Numbered from the stretch's first letter, positions 42,107 to 51,682 are shown. The stretch: DNA of 64,000 nt from Streptomyces plumbidurans (GCF_019857225.1 NZ_JAFJSY010000007.1:16875-80874), one strand, 5' to 3'. Numbers and translations are program-made. The notes: a model not told the origin generated them from the sequence alone.

Positions 42107-43636
42107 GTGGATGCGAGCCCCGAAGATCCCCGGTCCGGCTCTGCCGGCGAGGAGCGGCCGCGGGAGAATGTGGCGGACCTGCCGCGGCAGGTCCGCGACG
42201 AACTGACACGCAGGCTCCGCCGCAGCAGGCGTGCGCTGCGCGAGGAGGACGTCCAGGTCGTCGAGCCGCCGCTGCTGCGGCGCGCGGTCGGCGCGTCCGC
42301 GCTCGGCAACTGCATGGAATGGTTCGACTTCGGCGTCTACAGCTATCTCGCCGCCACGATCGGCAAGGTGTTCTTCCCCGGGGCCTCGCCCGCGGCCCAG
42401 GTCGTCAGCTCCTTCGCGACGTTCGCCGCCGCATTCGTGGTGCGCCCGCTCGGCGGTCTGGTCTTCGGGCCGCTCGGTGACCGTCTGGGCCGGCAGAAGG
42501 TGCTCGCCACCACCATGATCATGATGGCGATCGGCACCTTCTCCATCGGTCTGATCCCCAGCTATTCGACGATCGGCATCGCCGCGCCGATCCTGCTGCT
42601 GCTCGCCCGCATGGTGCAGGGCTTCTCCACCGGCGGGGAGTACGGCGGAGCCACCACCTTCGTCGCCGAGTACTCCCCCGACCGCCGCCGCGGTTTCCTG
42701 TCCAGCTGGCTGGATTTCGGGACGTTCGTCGGCTACGCGCTCGGTTCCGCCCTGGTCACCCTGTTGAACCTCGCGCTGAGCGACGGCCAGATGCTCGCGT
42801 GGGGCTGGCGCATCCCGTTCCTGATCGCGGGGCCGCTGGGCGCCATCGGTCTGTACATGCGGCTGAAGCTGGAGGAGTCGCCCGCCTTCCAGCAGCAGCT
42901 CGACGAGCACGAGAAGGACCTGGCCCAGACGTCGGCAGGGAGCGAGCTCAGAACCATCGTGAAGGACCACTGGCCCGCCCTGCTCATCTGCATGGGGCTC
43001 GTGCTCCTGTACAACGTCACCAACTACATGGTGACCGGCTATCTGCCCACCTATCAGACCGAGACCCTGAACCGCTCCAGTTCCTCGGCCGATGTGCTGG
43101 TCCTCATCGGCATGGTGTGGATCGTGCTGCTGATCACCTTCATCGGCCGCCTCAGCGACCGTGTGGGCCGACGCCCCGTCTACGCCGTCTCGGCGGCGGC
43201 GATGATCGTCCTGGCCATCCCGTCGTTCCAGCTGATCAAGATGCACGGCACCTGGCCGCCGGTCCTCGGTGTACTGATCCTCTCGACGCTGCTGGCCTGC
43301 TTCGCCGCGCCGAGTGCCGCCACGCTTCCCGCACTCTTTCCCACCGCCGTGCGCTACGCGGCCATGGGCATCGGCTTCAACTTCGCAGTGGCCGCGTTCG
43401 GCGGTACCACTCCGCTGGTCACCGCGGCACTCGTGAACGTCTCCGGCGACGATCTGATGCCCGCGTACTACCTCATGCTGGCCGGTCTCATCGGGCTGAT
43501 CACGGTCAAGTTCCTGCCGGAAAGTGCCCAGGTGCCCCTCAACGGCTCGCAGCCGATGGTGGGTTCGCAGGACGAGCAGCGCGAACTGCTCTCCACCTCC
43601 GAAGAGCTGTACCGCTCGACCCGGCAGAAGGTCTGA
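42107..43636 (+). CDS. MFS transporter of the metabolite:H+ symporter (ProP/MHS) family
   Basis: The product is about 509 residues. After a charged head it shows the MHS signature: GASALGNCMEWFDFGVYSYLAATIGKVFFP, FVVRPLGGLVFGPLGDRLGRQKVL, ARMVQGFSTGGEYGGATTFVAEYSP. This family includes the proline/betaine porter ProP and carriers for citrate, shikimate and others. The sequence RQKV and the RxxQGFSTGGEYGGA block are those of ProP-like members, so osmoprotectant import is plausible. The start is uncertain: GTG at 42107 is likely, with AAGGTGG before it; earlier GTGs are possible. Confidence 0.88.
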   Translation: MDASPEDPRSGSAGEERPRENVADLPRQVRDELTRRLRRSRRALREEDVQVVEPPLLRRAVGASALGNCMEWFDFGVYSYLAATIGKVFFPGASPAAQVVSSFATFAAAFVVRPLGGLVFGPLGDRLGRQKVLATTMIMMAIGTFSIGLIPSYSTIGIAAPILLLLARMVQGFSTGGEYGGATTFVAEYSPDRRRGFLSSWLDFGTFVGYALGSALVTLLNLALSDGQMLAWGWRIPFLIAGPLGAIGLYMRLKLEESPAFQQQLDEHEKDLAQTSAGSELRTIVKDHWPALLICMGLVLLYNVTNYMVTGYLPTYQTETLNRSSSSADVLVLIGMVWIVLLITFIGRLSDRVGRRPVYAVSAAAMIVLAIPSFQLIKMHGTWPPVLGVLILSTLLACFAAPSAATLPALFPTAVRYAAMGIGFNFAVAAFGGTTPLVTAALVNVSGDDLMPAYYLMLAGLIGLITVKFLPESAQVPLNGSQPMVGSQDEQRELLSTSEELYRSTRQKV

Positions 43637-43705
43637 GCGGTACGGGGCGCGCCTGACGACCTGGCATCTGTGCGGCGTTGCAGTGCGGCGTCCGGCCGCC
43701 GGCGG

Positions 43706-44947
43706 TCAGTGCACGAGGACCGGCTCGGCAGTCACCCGAGGCGTCCGGCGCTGGGCGGCCCGCCGCGCCACCGGCCCCATCGCGTACGCCGCTACCGCCA
43801 TCAGCACGCCCAGCGCCAGCCAGCCGGCCGCTCCCCACCCCAGGAGCAGCGAGATCACCACCAGCGGGCCCGCCGTGCGTGCGACGGTCACGCCGGTGCC
43901 GAACAGTCCCTGGTACTCCCCCATGCGATCGGCGGGCGCCAGGTCGAACGACAGCTGCCAGGAACCGGCCGACTGCTGCATCTCCGCCACGACCTGAAGC
44001 ACCGCACCGGCGACCATGATCGCGGTCGCCAGCCAGGCCGACCGCCCCGACGACAGGGCGAAGACCGCGCAGGAGGCGAGCATCACGAGCCCGGAGCGGC
44101 GCACGATCCGGACGGCACTGCCGAGCCCGGTCACCGCCCTGGCCGTGCGCACCTGCAGCATCGCCACCGCGAGGGTGTTGAGCACGAACAGCCCCGATGC
44201 CAGCCAGGTCGGCGCTCCGGTGCGCTCGGTGATCCACAACGGCAACGCGAGGCTGAGCAGCGGCAGCCGCAGCAGCAGTACGGCGTTGAGCAGCGCGAGG
44301 AGGGCGTACGGCCGGTCACGAAGCACCGCGAGCCGCCGGTCGCCGCCGGTGCTGGTAGTACCGGTGGTGCCGGCGTCGGCGGGCCCGACCCGCGCGGCGG
44401 GCAGTCGCAGCAGGAGCAGTGCGCAGATCAGGAAGCACAGGGCGTCCAGCACGAGGACGCTCCGGTAGGCCGACGCCGTCCCCACGCTCAGCGCGGCGCC
44501 GCCGAGAGCCGCGCCCACCGCAAGTCCACCGTTCAGCGTCGACTGCAGGCGTGCCAGGAGCCGTGTGCGTTCCCCGGCGGGTACCAGACCTGCCAGCAGC
44601 GCCTGGCGAGCCGCGGCGAGGCCCGACTGGGCGGCGGCGTAGAAGCAGGCCGTGAGCACGAACGCCGCGAAGTCCTGGACCAGGAGGAACGAGCCGATCG
44701 CGGTCGCGGTCCCGAGCGCCAGCAGCACCGACGTGCCGCGCGGGCCGCGTCGGTCCGCGAGCCGCCCGAGCGGCACCCCGACCAGTGAGCCGACGCCCCA
44801 GGCGAGCGTCAGCCCGAGCCCCACGCGTGCGGGGGCGAGGTGGGCGACCTGCGTGAAGTAGAGCGCCGAGGTGACGTAATAGGTGCCGTCGCCAACGGAG
44901 TTGGCGAGCTGCGCGAGAGCCAGGTGGCGTGCCGGTCGATGGGTCAT
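43706..44947 (-). CDS. Major facilitator superfamily transporter
   Basis: The 413-residue membrane protein has about twelve helices. It begins MTHRPARHLALAQLANSVGDGTYYVTSALYFTQVAHL; the motif between helices 2 and 3 is GVPLGRLADRRGPRGTSVLLA. The overall pattern is that of Streptomyces MFS exporters (MFS_1) without assigned substrate. An inverted pair TCAGACCC/GGGTCTGA (44981-44988 and 45029-45036) lies in the 147-base region dividing it from the divergent sirtuin gene. Confidence 0.85.
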   Translation of the reverse strand: MTHRPARHLALAQLANSVGDGTYYVTSALYFTQVAHLAPARVGLGLTLAWGVGSLVGVPLGRLADRRGPRGTSVLLALGTATAIGSFLLVQDFAAFVLTACFYAAAQSGLAAARQALLAGLVPAGERTRLLARLQSTLNGGLAVGAALGGAALSVGTASAYRSVLVLDALCFLICALLLLRLPAARVGPADAGTTGTTSTGGDRRLAVLRDRPYALLALLNAVLLLRLPLLSLALPLWITERTGAPTWLASGLFVLNTLAVAMLQVRTARAVTGLGSAVRIVRRSGLVMLASCAVFALSSGRSAWLATAIMVAGAVLQVVAEMQQSAGSWQLSFDLAPADRMGEYQGLFGTGVTVARTAGPLVVISLLLGWGAAGWLALGVLMAVAAYAMGPVARRAAQRRTPRVTAEPVLVH

Positions 44948-45094
44948 GGCAACGACGGTACGGACACAATGGGCCGGTCATCAGACCCAATCGCCGCCTG
45001 TAATCCTGATCCAATTTTGCGATGCCCGGGGTCTGAAATCGGGATGCCTGGCATGAGCGACGACGGAGTGCCGCCGGTTCCGTACCCTTGCGGC

Positions 45095-45994
45095 ATGCGC
45101 ATGCGCCCCACCGTGAGCTGGACCCCTACCGGGGATGTGCCCGCGGGCACCACGGATCTGGAGCCGGTCGCCGACGCGCTGAGCGCCGGCGGTGTGCTGG
45201 TGCTCAGCGGGGCCGGTATCTCGACGGAGTCGGGCATCCCCGACTACCGGGGTGAGGGCGGGAGCCTGAGCCGGCACACGCCGATGACCTACCAGGACTT
45301 CACCGCGAGCGCCCAGGCCCGCCGCCGGTACTGGGCGCGCAGTCATCTCGGGTGGCGCACCTTCGGGCGTGCCCGTCCCAACGCCGGGCACCGGGCCGTG
45401 GCCGCGTTCGGACGGCACGGCCTGCTCTCGGGCGTGATCACCCAGAACGTGGACGGACTGCACCAGGCCGCCGGCAGCGAGGACGTCGTGGAGCTGCACG
45501 GCAGCCTCGACCGGGTCGGCTGTCTCTCCTGCGGCGACTCCATCCCGCGCCGTGAACTCGCGCGCCGGCTGGAGGAGGCCAACCCGGGCTTCGATCCGGT
45601 CGCCGCGGGCATCAACCCCGACGGCGACGCCGACCTCACCGACGAGCAGGTCGTCGACTTCTGCGTGGTGCCCTGTGCGATCTGCGGCGGCATCCTCAAG
45701 CCGGACGTGGTGTTCTTCGGCGAGACCGTTCCGCCGCGGCGGGTCGAGCACTGCCGCGAGCTGGTCGACGAGGCCACCTCCCTGCTGGTGCTGGGGTCCT
45801 CGCTGACGGTGATGTCCGGGCTCCGGTTCGTCCGCCAGGCGGCCCTCGCCGGAAAGCCGGTGCTGATCGTCAACCGGGACGCCACCCGCGGCGACCGGCA
45901 CGCCCTCACCCGGATCGCGCTCCCGCTCGGCACCGCCCTCACCACGGTCGCCGGTGAGCTGGGGATCCCGGTCGATGGCCACGCGACGGCCTGA
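45095..45994 (+). CDS. NAD-dependent protein deacylase, Sir2 family
   Basis: The 299-residue sirtuin has the NAD-binding motif VLVLSGAGISTESGIPDYRG, the catalytic VITQNVDGLHQAAGSEDVVELHGS (His acts as base) and a Cys4 zinc site: two Cys in VGCLSCGDS and two in VVPCAICGG. KPDVVFFGETVP and LLVLGSSLTVMSG complete the fold. It removes acyl groups from lysines using NAD. An insert of about 40 residues between the Cys pairs (LARRLEEANPGFDPVAAGINPD) is longer than in the smallest bacterial sirtuins. The ATG at 45095 or 45101 is the start. Confidence 0.92.
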   Translation: MRMRPTVSWTPTGDVPAGTTDLEPVADALSAGGVLVLSGAGISTESGIPDYRGEGGSLSRHTPMTYQDFTASAQARRRYWARSHLGWRTFGRARPNAGHRAVAAFGRHGLLSGVITQNVDGLHQAAGSEDVVELHGSLDRVGCLSCGDSIPRRELARRLEEANPGFDPVAAGINPDGDADLTDEQVVDFCVVPCAICGGILKPDVVFFGETVPPRRVEHCRELVDEATSLLVLGSSLTVMSGLRFVRQAALAGKPVLIVNRDATRGDRHALTRIALPLGTALTTVAGELGIPVDGHATA

Positions 45995-46080
45995 CTGTAC
46001 GGGGACCGGTGGACGGGAGCCGCCTCCCCCACCTGGCTGCCCCGCCCTGGACTACCTGAGCGTTTCGCCGATCATCGCCA

Positions 46081-46272
46081 ATGTGCGCTCAGGCCACCGG
46101 TATCGAGGAGGCGACGTTGAAGGCCTCCGAGGTCGCCGAACCGGACAGGACGGTCCGCGAGGACGTCGAGCGCCTGCTCGCGTCACCGCTGCTGTCACCC
46201 AGGATCTCCGTCTCCGGGCATGTGTACGCCATCGAGACGGGACGGGTGACGACGGTGGTCGATGTCCCGTAG
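46081..46272 (+). pseudogene. Carbonic anhydrase C-terminal remnant
   Basis: The 63-codon open frame ends VREDVERLLASPLLSPRISVSGHVYAIETGRVTTVV. This closely follows the C-terminal pattern of beta-carbonic anhydrases (V..DV..LR.SPLLP..V.VSGFVYD..TGRL..V). The zinc-binding part of the enzyme is missing and I see none of it upstream of 46081. It is either a decayed tail or, less probably, a small protein re-using that end. It lies between the sirtuin gene and the AhpD-like pair. Confidence 0.6.
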
Positions 46273-46375
46273 CGGCCGTTTCTCCGAGTGCCCGCCACGG
46301 CGCGTGTCACATCCGGCGCTGCGTCATCGTCGTATCCATGGGACCTGTGAGCACAACGGCAACGAGGAGGGCGCC

Positions 46376-46711
46376 GTGCCGGACGAGGACAGAAAACGAG
46401 CAGCGCACCGAGCCCTGGTGGATCGCCTGCTGCACGGCGACGGCAAGGCATCCGCGCAGGATCGGGCCCGCGCCTTCCACAACAACGGCCTCACACCGCC
46501 GCTGGACGCCCTGATCGCAAAGGTCGCCGACAGCCCGACGCAGGTCTCCGCAGCCGACCTGGCCGCGGCGAAGGCCTCGGGCCGCACCGAGGACCAGTTG
46601 TTCGAGCTGGTGGTCTGCGCGGCGGTCGGCAGGTCGACCCGGCTGTACGAGGCAGGACTGACGGCCCTGGCCGAAGCGATGCTCAAGGAGGGCCCCGGGA
46701 ATGCGACTTGA
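46376..46711 (+). CDS. Small carboxymuconolactone-decarboxylase-like (AhpD-fold) protein
   Basis: The 111-residue helical protein reads RALVDRLLHGDGKASAQDRARAFHNN, then VSAADLAAAKASGRTEDQLFELVVCAAVGRSTRLYEAGLTALAEAM. The last helices match the AhpD/CMD fold (QLFELVVCAAVGRSTRL), but there is no Cys-x2-Cys, so no peroxidase chemistry is expected on its own. The start is GTG with AACGAGGAGGG before it. Its end overlaps the next gene by 11 bases, so the two are coupled and may form a complex. Confidence 0.7.
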   Translation: MPDEDRKRAAHRALVDRLLHGDGKASAQDRARAFHNNGLTPPLDALIAKVADSPTQVSAADLAAAKASGRTEDQLFELVVCAAVGRSTRLYEAGLTALAEAMLKEGPGNAT

Positions 46712-47282
46712 GATCCTCAACCACGGCTACGGCCCGGGCACGAAGCTGCTGTTCGCCCTCATCAGGCTGTTCTCCCGGCACCCGGTACCGGACGCCGCCA
46801 GGCTCGTCTTCTACCGCCCCGACTTCTACGGCACTCGCGCCAAGGCATTCACCCACGAGGCCATGCGCGGGCCCTCCGCCTGGTCGGTCGGCGACCGCGA
46901 GCTGATGGCGGCCTATGTCTCCGAGGTGAACGGCACCGCCTTCTGCATCGGCGCCCACACCGCGACCGCGAGCCAGGCCTATCAGGACCCACCAAGGGTC
47001 GCGGCGGTGCTGGCCGACCTGGAGACGGCCCCTGTCGCGGAGCCGCTGCGGGCAACACTGCGCATGCTCGGCACGCTGACCCGGGAGGGGAAGGTCAGCG
47101 TAGAGGACATGCGCGCGGTGCTGGCCGCCGACGCCACACCGGAGCAGGTCAGGGACGCGCTGGCGGTCTGCGCCGCCTTCAACACCACCGACCGCCTCGC
47201 CGACGCCTTCGGCTTCGAACTCCTCAGCCCCGAGGGCTACGAGGCAGGAGCCAGGTATCTCCTCAAAAGGGGTTACCAGTAG
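46701..47282 (+). CDS. AhpD-like (carboxymuconolactone decarboxylase family) protein
   Basis: The product is 193 residues. The active-site region reads LMAAYVSEVNGTAFCIGAHTATASQAY. In AhpD-type disulphide enzymes this is E...C-x2-C-x3-H; here one cysteine remains, followed by Ile-Gly-Ala-His, a pattern found in the peroxidase-related branch. The N-terminal half has a basic/aromatic helix (GPGTKLLFALIRLFSRHPVPDAARLVFYRPDFYG). Function may be reduction of a peroxide or quinone, or simply binding; not certain. It is coupled to the preceding small AhpD-like protein. Confidence 0.82.
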   Translation: MRLEILNHGYGPGTKLLFALIRLFSRHPVPDAARLVFYRPDFYGTRAKAFTHEAMRGPSAWSVGDRELMAAYVSEVNGTAFCIGAHTATASQAYQDPPRVAAVLADLETAPVAEPLRATLRMLGTLTREGKVSVEDMRAVLAADATPEQVRDALAVCAAFNTTDRLADAFGFELLSPEGYEAGARYLLKRGYQ

Positions 47283-47344
47283 GCAGTGGCTCACGCCGGG
47301 GTACGCTGCCGCTTCAGGCGGCACGAAGACGTGACGGAGACCCG

Positions 47345-48217
47345 GTGGAACGACGTCAGCTGGAATACTTCATCGCGGTGGTCGAACACGGCGGATTCAC
47401 GGCCGCGGCCAATTCGCTGCATGTCGCGCAGCCTTCGCTGTCGCACGCCATCCGTTCCCTTGAACGCGAATTCGGCGGAAAGCTCTTTCACCGTCTCCCC
47501 CACGGCGTCGCGCTCACCGCGGCGGGCGAGGCGCTGGTCCGGCCGGCCCAGCAGGTCCTGCGCGACCTGTCCACGGCCAGTTCCCTGGTCCGGGAAGTCC
47601 TCGGGCTCAGCGGCGGCCGGCTCGACATCGTGTCGCAGACGACCCTCTCGGTCGACCCGCTGGCCGACATGCTCGGCGCCTTCCACCGCGAGTATCCGAA
47701 GGTCTCCGTGCGGGTGGTCGACCCCGAACGAGGACCCGTCGTGGCACAGATGGTTGCGGCCGGACAGTGCGAACTCGGCCTGGTGGACGCCTCGGTGACC
47801 ACGGCGGATCTGCAAGGTATCGATCTGCCGGAGCACGAGATGCATGTCGTGCTGCCCGCGGACCACCCGCACCCGGCGGGCGACACCATCACCTCGGCCG
47901 AACTCGCCGCTCTGGAACTGATCGTGACACCACCGGGCACCGAGACACGGACCGCGGTCGACGACGTGTGCCGGGCGCTCGGCCTCGCACCCCGGATCAC
48001 GGTGGAGACGGCGCACCGCGCGATGATCGTGCCGCTCGTCCTCTCCGGCGTCGGCGCCGCCCTGCTGCCCACCGCCATGGCCCGGGATGCCGCGCTGCGC
48101 GGGGCGCGGATGCTGTCCCACAGCCCCCGGCTGCTGCGCCACGGCCGGCTGGTGTGGCGCTCGGGACCGCTCTCCCCCGCCGCCCAGGCGTTCGTGGACC
48201 TGACCCTGCAGGTATAG
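47345..48217 (+). CDS. LysR-family transcriptional regulator upstream of the sulfatase genes
   Basis: The product is 290 residues. The HTH is at the N-terminus (LEYFIAVVEHGGFTAAANSLHVAQPSLSHAIRSLEREFGGKLFHR), and the effector domain begins GGRLDIVSQTTLSVDPLADML. The GTG start is supported by position of the HTH. It is on the same strand as the sulfatase operon, 214 bases upstream, rather than divergent, so it may regulate that operon. An inverted repeat GAAGGCG-TCTAT-CGCCTTC begins within the stop codon (48217-48235). Confidence 0.9.
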   Translation: MERRQLEYFIAVVEHGGFTAAANSLHVAQPSLSHAIRSLEREFGGKLFHRLPHGVALTAAGEALVRPAQQVLRDLSTASSLVREVLGLSGGRLDIVSQTTLSVDPLADMLGAFHREYPKVSVRVVDPERGPVVAQMVAAGQCELGLVDASVTTADLQGIDLPEHEMHVVLPADHPHPAGDTITSAELAALELIVTPPGTETRTAVDDVCRALGLAPRITVETAHRAMIVPLVLSGVGAALLPTAMARDAALRGARMLSHSPRLLRHGRLVWRSGPLSPAAQAFVDLTLQV

Positions 48218-48235
48218 AAGGCGTCTATCGCCTTC
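48217..48235. promoter_or_regulatory. Inverted repeat at the LysR gene end
   Basis: GAAGGCG (48217-48223) and CGCCTTC (48229-48235) are perfect arms around TCTAT. It could be a small terminator for the LysR gene or a LysR binding site before the sulfatase operon. The 196 bases that follow are AT-richer and contain no gene. Confidence 0.5.
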
Positions 48236-48431
48236 ATTCAAAACCGGTTCACGGGAATCGAAGACGGCTTGTTGACCGGCTTCGGCGTGGCTGTCATTTT
48301 TACTGCAGCGCACGCCGGTTCATTCCGGATCTCCTCAAGTCCCGCCGCTTTCATAGGCAATTCGGCCGCACCAAAAGGTGCCCCCTTTTGTTTCCGTGTT
48401 TCCCCGCCGGGCTCCGAATCGGAGAATTTAC

Positions 48432-50789
48432 ATGACTGAGTTCGACGCCGGACGGCACATACTGCCGAGGCCGGACAACCGCCGGCCCCTGACGACCGCG
48501 ATGGACGTCCACGACCAGGAGACCGCGTTCACCCCGATCGGCCCGGTCCCGCCGCCCGAGGGCGCCCCGAACGTGGTGATCGTGCTCGTCGACGACCTCG
48601 GGTTCGGCACCTCCAGCGCGTTCGGCGGCCCCTGCGAGATGCCGGCCGCGCAGCGGCTCGCGGACAACGGGCTGCGCTACACCCGCTTCCATGTGACGGC
48701 GCTGTGCTCGCCGACCCGGCAGGCCCTACTGACCGGCCGCAACCACCACTCGGTCGGCATGGGCGGCACCACCGAGATGACCACAGCGGCTCCCGGCTAC
48801 AACGGCTTCCGGCCGCGCAGCGCGGCTACCATCGCCCAGATCCTGCAGGGCAACGGCTACAGCACGGCCGCCTTCGGCAAGTGGCATCAGACCCCGCCGC
48901 GGGAGATCAGCGCGGTCGGCCCGTTCGACCGCTGGCCGACCGGCGAGGGCTTCGACACCTTCTACGGCTTCATGGGCGCCGAGATGAACCACTGGTACCC
49001 CCTGCTCTACGACGGCACCACCCCCGTCGAGCCGGACCGCAGGCCCGAGGACGGCTACCACCTCTCCGAGGACCTCGTCGACCACGCCATCGACTGGGTG
49101 CGCACCCAGCGCACCCTCACGCCCGACCGGCCCTTCTTCACCTACCTCGCGCTCGGCGCCGCGCACGCACCTCTGCACGTGGGCCGCGAATGGCAGGAGA
49201 AGTACCGCGGACGGTTCGACCACGGCTGGGACCGGCAACGTGAGATAACCCTCCAGCGACAGAAGGAACTCGGGGTCGTACCGCCCGACGCGGAACTCGC
49301 GCCCTGGGCCGAGGGCGTGCCCCACTGGGACGAACTCAGCGACAACCAGCGCCGGTTGACGGCCCGGTTCATGGAGACGTTCGCCGCCTTCACCGAACAC
49401 GCCGACGTCCAGGTCGACCGGTTCGTCGACGCCCTGCAGGAACTGGGTGAGCTGGACAACACGATCTTCATCTACATCCTGGGGGACAACGGCGCCTCGG
49501 GCGAGGGCGGCATCGAAGGGACCGTCGTCGAGCACCGGTTGGGGCACGGCCTGGTGGACGACCCGGACGAGATGATCGACCACCTCGACGAGATCGGCGG
49601 CCCGCTCAGCTACCCGATCGCCCCGGCGGGCTGGGCGCTGGCCCTCAACACCCCCTACCAGTGGACCAAGCAGGTCGCCTCGCACTTCGGCGGCACCCGC
49701 GACGGGATGATCCTGCACTGGCCGCGGGGCGTACCCGAACGAGGCGGTCTGCGGCACCAGTTCTCGCATGTGATCGACGTACTGCCGACGATCCTGGACT
49801 GTGTGGGAGTCCCGGCGCCGTTCAGCGTGGACGGTGTGCCGCAGCAGCCCATCGAGGGCACCAGCATGCAGCGCACGCTCACCGACCCCCAGGCGCCGGA
49901 ACACCGCCGCACCCAGTACTTCGAGATGTGCGGCAACCGAGGCATCTACCACGACGGTTGGATGGCGGTCACCCGGCACGGCATCCCCTGGGAGATGATC
50001 CCCGACAAGGAGCGCAGGTTCGCCGACGACGTCTGGGAGCTGTACGACCTGCACCACGACTGGAGCCAGGCCCACGACCTCGCCGCCGAACACCCGTCGA
50101 AACTGCGCCAGTTGCAGGACCTGTTCCTGATCGAGGCGGCCAAGTACCAGGTCTTCCCGCTCGACGACCGGGTCACCGAACGGGAGAACCCCGCCATGGC
50201 CGGCCGTATCGATCTGCTCGGCGACCGGACCTCCATCACCTACCGCGCGGGAATGCGGCGGTTCACCGAGGAGACCACCCTCAACGTCAAGAACCGTTCG
50301 CACAGCATCAGTGCCGACGTCGACCTGCCCCCGACGCCCGCCGAGGGCGTGATCATCGCGCAGGGCGGCCGGTTCGGGGGCTGGACCCTGTACTTCAGCG
50401 AGGGCAGGCCGGCCTACGCGTACAACTACTTCGGCCTGAACCTGTACACCGTGCGCGGCAGGCCCCTGGAACCGGGGCGGCACGAGATCCGCGTCGAGTT
50501 CGACTACGACGGCGGCGGACTCGGCAAGGGCGGCACCGCCACGCTGCTGGTGGACGGCGAGAAGCACGCGAGCGGACGCGTCGAGCGTACCATCGCGTAC
50601 TACTTCTCCTTCGACGAGACCCTCGATGTCGGAGTGGACCTGAGCACGCCGGTGAGCGACGACTACCCGGCCCTCGACAACGAGTTCACCGGCACCATCC
50701 ACACGGTGCGCATCGACCTCGGCGGCCGGAGCGTCGAGTCCGCCGAGTTCGACGGCGGACTGCACCGGCGCGTGATGGGGGCCCAATGA
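48432..50789 (+). CDS. Type I arylsulfatase (formylglycine-dependent)
   Basis: The 785-residue enzyme is a type I sulfatase. The metal site starts APNVVIVLVDDLGFG; the modification motif CSPTRQALLTGR places the residue that becomes formylglycine at Cys92. Further signature regions are AAFGKWHQTP, AAHAPLHVGREW (metal/substrate residues) and IFIYILGDNGAS. A beta-rich C-terminal domain of about 250 residues follows. There is no signal peptide, so it acts in the cytoplasm, on sulfate esters that enter the cell. Its stop overlaps the start of its own maturation enzyme gene by 4 bases. The substrate may be an alkyl, aryl or choline sulfate. Confidence 0.93.
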   Translation: MTEFDAGRHILPRPDNRRPLTTAMDVHDQETAFTPIGPVPPPEGAPNVVIVLVDDLGFGTSSAFGGPCEMPAAQRLADNGLRYTRFHVTALCSPTRQALLTGRNHHSVGMGGTTEMTTAAPGYNGFRPRSAATIAQILQGNGYSTAAFGKWHQTPPREISAVGPFDRWPTGEGFDTFYGFMGAEMNHWYPLLYDGTTPVEPDRRPEDGYHLSEDLVDHAIDWVRTQRTLTPDRPFFTYLALGAAHAPLHVGREWQEKYRGRFDHGWDRQREITLQRQKELGVVPPDAELAPWAEGVPHWDELSDNQRRLTARFMETFAAFTEHADVQVDRFVDALQELGELDNTIFIYILGDNGASGEGGIEGTVVEHRLGHGLVDDPDEMIDHLDEIGGPLSYPIAPAGWALALNTPYQWTKQVASHFGGTRDGMILHWPRGVPERGGLRHQFSHVIDVLPTILDCVGVPAPFSVDGVPQQPIEGTSMQRTLTDPQAPEHRRTQYFEMCGNRGIYHDGWMAVTRHGIPWEMIPDKERRFADDVWELYDLHHDWSQAHDLAAEHPSKLRQLQDLFLIEAAKYQVFPLDDRVTERENPAMAGRIDLLGDRTSITYRAGMRRFTEETTLNVKNRSHSISADVDLPPTPAEGVIIAQGGRFGGWTLYFSEGRPAYAYNYFGLNLYTVRGRPLEPGRHEIRVEFDYDGGGLGKGGTATLLVDGEKHASGRVERTIAYYFSFDETLDVGVDLSTPVSDDYPALDNEFTGTIHTVRIDLGGRSVESAEFDGGLHRRVMGAQ

Positions 50790-51682
50790 GCTGCTGCACG
50801 CCCTCGGGCGGACAGACCGCGGCACGGCACGAACTCGCCGTGCCGACCGTCCACCGGGCGACGCCCGAAGGCATGGTCGCCGTCCCCGCCGGCGAGTTCC
50901 TCATGGGCAGCGAGGATCCCTACGCCTACCCGGCCGACGGCGAGGGCCCACAACGCACGGTGTACGTCGACGCGTTCTGGATCGACGCCTGCACCGTGAC
51001 CAACGCACAGTTCGCACGGTTCACCGCCGAGACCGGATACCGCACCTCCACCGAACGGATCGGCTGGTCGTTCGTGTTCGCCGGTCGGCTTCCGGACGAC
51101 TTCCCGCCGACCCGGGGCGTGGTCCACGCGCCCTGGTGGCGGCAGGTCGAGGGCGCCGACTGGCGCCGTCCCGACGGGCCGCACTCCAGTTGGCAGGACC
51201 GGCCGGACCATCCCGTCGTCCACGTCGACTGGGACGACGCCCGCGCCTACTGCGCCTGGGCCGGCAAGCGTCTGCCCACCGAGGCGGAGTGGGAACGCGC
51301 CGCCCGGGGCGGGCTGCACGGCAAGGTGTTCCCCTGGGGCGACGAGTTCGAGCCGGACGGCCGCCCCCGGATGAACGTCTGGCAGGGCGACTTCCCCCAC
51401 CGGCACCCGACCGCCGACGGCTGGTACGGCACCTGTCCGGTCGACTCCTACGAACCCAACGGCTTCGGCCTGTACAACACCACCGGCAACGTCTGGGAAT
51501 GGTGCGAAGACCCCTTCTCGCCCGCCCGTGCCCCGGGCGTTCAGGAGCGCGTCACCAAGGGTGGCTCCTATCTGTGCCACGCCTCCTACTGCCGCCGCTA
51601 CCGGGTCGCCGCCCGGCAGGCGCTCTTCCCGGATTCGGCGACCGGCAACGTCGGCTTCCGGTGCGCCATGGACGCCACATGA
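50786..51682 (+). CDS. Formylglycine-generating enzyme (sulfatase-modifying factor)
   Basis: The 298-residue enzyme converts the sulfatase Cys92 to formylglycine. Its fold starts MVAVPAGEFLMGSEDPYAYPADGEGPQRTVYVDAFWIDACTVTNAQF and continues with HPVVHVDWDDARAYCAWAGKRLPTEAEWERAARGG. The copper-binding pair Cys264 and Cys269 is present in GGSYLCHASYCRRYR, so it should be active. GFRC ends the fold. Translation starts at an ATGA overlap with the sulfatase gene, which ties production of the two enzymes together. Confidence 0.95.
   Translation: MSCCTPSGGQTAARHELAVPTVHRATPEGMVAVPAGEFLMGSEDPYAYPADGEGPQRTVYVDAFWIDACTVTNAQFARFTAETGYRTSTERIGWSFVFAGRLPDDFPPTRGVVHAPWWRQVEGADWRRPDGPHSSWQDRPDHPVVHVDWDDARAYCAWAGKRLPTEAEWERAARGGLHGKVFPWGDEFEPDGRPRMNVWQGDFPHRHPTADGWYGTCPVDSYEPNGFGLYNTTGNVWEWCEDPFSPARAPGVQERVTKGGSYLCHASYCRRYRVAARQALFPDSATGNVGFRCAMDAT

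Noticed and set aside
48726..50825. 699-codon minus-strand frame opposite the sulfatase
   Set aside because: The sulfatase frame has the CSPTR motif and metal-binding residues; the antisense frame has no known motif.
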